A stretch of DNA of 7,189 bases. Source: Flavobacteriales bacterium. Lineage in GTDB: Bacteria > Bacteroidota > Bacteroidia > Flavobacteriales_D > Crocinitomicaceae. A model generated the notes under the pieces. That model saw only the letters and a list, made by a program, of their open reading frames with translations, did not search any database and was not told the DNA's origin. The stretch spans positions 1 through 7,189 of the forward strand of contig CANHQC010000101.1 of NCBI GenBank assembly GCA_947462695.1, in the 5' to 3' direction. Below are positions 5,317 through 7,189 of this stretch, in pieces. Made by a program: the position numbers and the translations under genes. Within the stretch, counting starts at the first letter, position 1; the number at the start of each line of letters is the position of its first letter.

Positions 5317-6684
5317 ATGAGTAACACCACTACTGTAAAAGGGAAACCGAGACTTTCGTTCTGGCAAATCTGGAACATGAGCGTCGGTTTTCTCGGAATT
5401 CAAATGGGATTTGCCCTACAAAATGGCAATGCAAGTAGGATTCTAACCGATTTTGGTGCCGATGTGGAAAGCCTTTCTTGGTTCTGGTTGGTCGCACCAC
5501 TAACAGGTATGATTGTCCAGCCAATTATTGGTTATTGGAGCGACAGAACATGGTCTAAACGATTGGGAAGAAGACGTCCGTTTTTTCTAGGGGGAGCCAT
5601 TATTGCTTGTATCGCATTAGTGCTTTTACCAAATGCTGATCAATTCACTTCTGTTTTTCCAGCCCTTCTTGTTGGTGCCGGATTTTTAATGCTCATGGAC
5701 GCTTCTTTCAATATCTCCATGGAGCCTTTTCGTGCATTAGTAGCGGATAATTTGCCGGATGATCAGAGCACGAAAGGGTTTTCCATCCAAACCGTACTAA
5801 TCGGAATTGGTGCTGTTGTCGGTTCGTTTTTACCTTGGATTCTGACCAATTGGTTTGGCGTTCCGAACGATTTGCCGAACGTTAAGGTACAACCAAATGT
5901 CATTTACGCATTCTACATTGGAGCAGTCGTCTTTATGATCGCTATTCTTTGGACTGTTTTCAAAACAAAAGAATATTCGCCTCAAGAACGCATCGACATG
6001 GGAATTATTCCGGAAGAAAAGGTCAAAGAAAAGCTTACCATTCCAAAAACCATGTGGATTTTAGGTGTTGTGCAGTTTTTTTCCTGGTTCGGACTTTTCT
6101 GTATGTGGGTATACACCACAACTGCACTTCGCGAACACACGTATGGCCTGGAAAGCATGGACGAGTTGAAACGTCTTGTAGCCACTCCGGAACAAAGCGC
6201 TGCTGCTATGAAACAGCTTAAATTGAGTGAAGATTTGGGAGATTGGGTCGGTATACTTTTCGGAATCTACAATGGTATATCAGCCATTTTTGCTATGCTA
6301 ATCCCGGTAATTGCCAGAAAATTAGGGAAGGCAAGAACACATTTTGTGGCACTTTTATTAGGCGGTATCGGATTGATTATCACGTATTTCATGCCCGATA
6401 AATACACCATGATCATCCCAATGTTGTTTATTGGAATTGCATGGGCGAGTATTCTAGCAATGCCTTACGCCATGCTTTCTAATGTCATTCCGCCAGCGCG
6501 AATGGGCATATTCATGGGGATTTTTAACTTTTTCATTACGTTGCCACAAATTGTCAGCGCATTATTTGCCGGACCGATTGTCACACACGTTTTTGGTAAT
6601 AATGCCATTTATGCATTAGTTCTAGGTGGGGCAATGATGGTAATTGCTTCCTTGATTACACTTACAATTAAAAATGAAAATTAA
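5317..6684 (+). CDS. MFS sugar transporter, SLC45/GPH-like, probably maltose or maltodextrin:proton symporter
   Basis: Inner-membrane carrier of 455 residues with about 12 hydrophobic segments, near 14-35, 54-74, 88-105, 112-130, 158-178, 196-215, 246-268, 309-332, 343-359, 363-382, 395-418 and 428-450. The loop between segments 2 and 3 carries a clear MFS motif A, GYWSDRTWSKRLGRRRPF (72-89). This is the form seen in the SLC45/sucrose-maltose symporter group. A charged segment of about 30 residues (216-245) joins the two halves in the cytoplasm, and a loop of about 40 residues (269-308), predicted periplasmic, lies between segments 7 and 8. It sits between the secreted amylase and beta-phosphoglucomutase, which points to import of maltose or short maltodextrins; the substrate is inferred from context. 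Its last 11 bp overlap the start of the next gene. Confidence 0.9.
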   Translation: MSNTTTVKGKPRLSFWQIWNMSVGFLGIQMGFALQNGNASRILTDFGADVESLSWFWLVAPLTGMIVQPIIGYWSDRTWSKRLGRRRPFFLGGAIIACIALVLLPNADQFTSVFPALLVGAGFLMLMDASFNISMEPFRALVADNLPDDQSTKGFSIQTVLIGIGAVVGSFLPWILTNWFGVPNDLPNVKVQPNVIYAFYIGAVVFMIAILWTVFKTKEYSPQERIDMGIIPEEKVKEKLTIPKTMWILGVVQFFSWFGLFCMWVYTTTALREHTYGLESMDELKRLVATPEQSAAAMKQLKLSEDLGDWVGILFGIYNGISAIFAMLIPVIARKLGKARTHFVALLLGGIGLIITYFMPDKYTMIIPMLFIGIAWASILAMPYAMLSNVIPPARMGIFMGIFNFFITLPQIVSALFAGPIVTHVFGNNAIYALVLGGAMMVIASLITLTIKNEN

Positions 6685-7189
6685 AGGATTACTTTTTGAT
6701 TTAGACGGCGTATTGGTCAACACGGAGCACAACCACTTTTTAGCATGGAAACGCACGGCTGATTCGCTTGGGATACCTTTTGGTGAAAAGGAAAATGAAG
6801 AACTAAAAGGGGTGAGTAGAGTGGATTCATTGATCAAAATTCTTGAATTCGGTGGAAAGACGATCGATCAAGAAACGTTCAATGAATTGCTGCAAAGTAA
6901 AAACGCCTTTTACCTTGAGTCTATCAAAGAACTGTCGGAAAACAATCTGCTTCCCGGCGTACTTGACTTGCTAAAGGAAGCAACTGCGTCAGGTATTAAA
7001 CTAGGCGTGGGTTCTTCTAGTAAAAACGCAAAGTACATCTTATCCAGATTGAAGATTACCGATTATTTTGATTGCATTGTCGATGGTAACGACGTGATTC
7101 ACCCCAAACCTCATCCGGAAGTCTTTCTAAAGGGTGCTGAACATGTGGAACTTTCCCCAGCTGAATGTATCGTTTTTGAAGATGCAGCC
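6674..7189 (+). CDS. pgmB: Beta-phosphoglucomutase, C-terminus cut by window end
   Basis: Interconverts beta-D-glucose-1-phosphate and glucose-6-phosphate through beta-glucose-1,6-bisphosphate in the cytoplasm (HAD superfamily). The visible 172 residues align almost without gaps with the Lactococcus lactis enzyme as I remember it. FDLDGVL provides nucleophile Asp9 and acid/base Asp11; His21 lies in HFLAWK; LKGVSRVDSL (44-53) contains Arg49; GSSSKN (113-118) includes Ser114; Lys145 is in KPHPEVF; and Glu169-Asp170 are the Mg-binding pair. The usual Asp of the TDT segment is Asn16 here. These cap-domain features separate it from general HAD phosphatases. About 50 residues are missing at the end. 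The ATG overlaps the transporter stop by 11 bp, so translation is probably coupled. The enzyme normally works with a GH65 inverting phosphorylase, which I expect just beyond the window. Confidence 0.93.
   Translation, partial: MKIKGLLFDLDGVLVNTEHNHFLAWKRTADSLGIPFGEKENEELKGVSRVDSLIKILEFGGKTIDQETFNELLQSKNAFYLESIKELSENNLLPGVLDLLKEATASGIKLGVGSSSKNAKYILSRLKITDYFDCIVDGNDVIHPKPHPEVFLKGAEHVELSPAECIVFEDAA

Noticed and set aside
6109..6120. GTATACACC inside the transporter as a further operator copy
   Set aside because: It shares only a short ATACAC core, lacks the TTTGA part and lies in the middle of a coding region.
5949..6221. 90-codon frame on the plus strand inside the transporter gene
   Set aside because: It is a frame shadow with Cys/His-rich low-plausibility composition, fully inside a conserved membrane protein gene.
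1..7189. CRISPR arrays, tRNA or rRNA genes, insertion sequences, phage or defence genes
   Set aside because: Nearly all sequence is accounted for by metabolic genes; the only gaps over 20 bp are two regulatory regions of 87 and 79 bp, with no repeats of those kinds.

Overview
The window looks like the chromosome of a bacterium of the Bacteroidota, probably a Flavobacteriia-like lineage. It is AT-rich. Start codons mostly lack a Shine-Dalgarno sequence. Promoter-like TAnnTTTG (-7) elements sit upstream of the transcription units, and the sugar kinase, GH13 amylase, SLC45-like transporter and beta-phosphoglucomutase resemble Bacteroidota types. The genus cannot be named from this sequence.

The layout is two diverging transcription units around a 79-bp regulatory gap (3022-3100). 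To the left, on the minus strand, lie a NrtR/AraR-type Nudix-related transcriptional regulator (2278-3021), then an 87-bp gap rich in operator-like repeats, then zwf (glucose-6-phosphate dehydrogenase, 721-2190), pgl (6-phosphogluconolactonase, 47-718) and the first 14 codons of what is almost certainly edd (phosphogluconate dehydratase, 1-44). This is the entry half of the Entner-Doudoroff pathway. To the right, on the plus strand, lie a BadF/GlcNAc-kinase-family sugar kinase (3101-3970), a secreted GH13 alpha-amylase-family enzyme (3970-5313), an SLC45-like MFS sugar transporter (5317-6684) and a beta-phosphoglucomutase cut by the window end (6674-7189). These four genes are packed with overlaps or a 3-bp gap. 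The order suggests that a GH65-type disaccharide phosphorylase follows outside the window.

Inferred joint function: the periplasmic amylase trims alpha-glucans, the transporter imports the resulting oligosaccharide, and a phosphorylase (not seen) would yield glucose and beta-glucose-1-phosphate. The kinase and beta-phosphoglucomutase would turn both into glucose-6-phosphate, and Zwf, Pgl and Edd would carry that into the Entner-Doudoroff route. The two arms therefore meet at glucose-6-phosphate.

The most notable observation is an identical 14-bp sequence, AGTGTATATTTGAC. It contains a perfect TAnnTTTG -7 element and occurs in the same sense relative to transcription upstream of both zwf and the kinase gene. 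The zwf copy adjoins a perfect 17-bp palindrome and a second direct AGTGT repeat. The regulator between the two promoters has a degenerate Nudix box, with two of the three REUXEE glutamates replaced, so it is probably a ligand sensor rather than a hydrolase. Together these suggest a local regulon coupling alpha-glucan use to the Entner-Doudoroff pathway.
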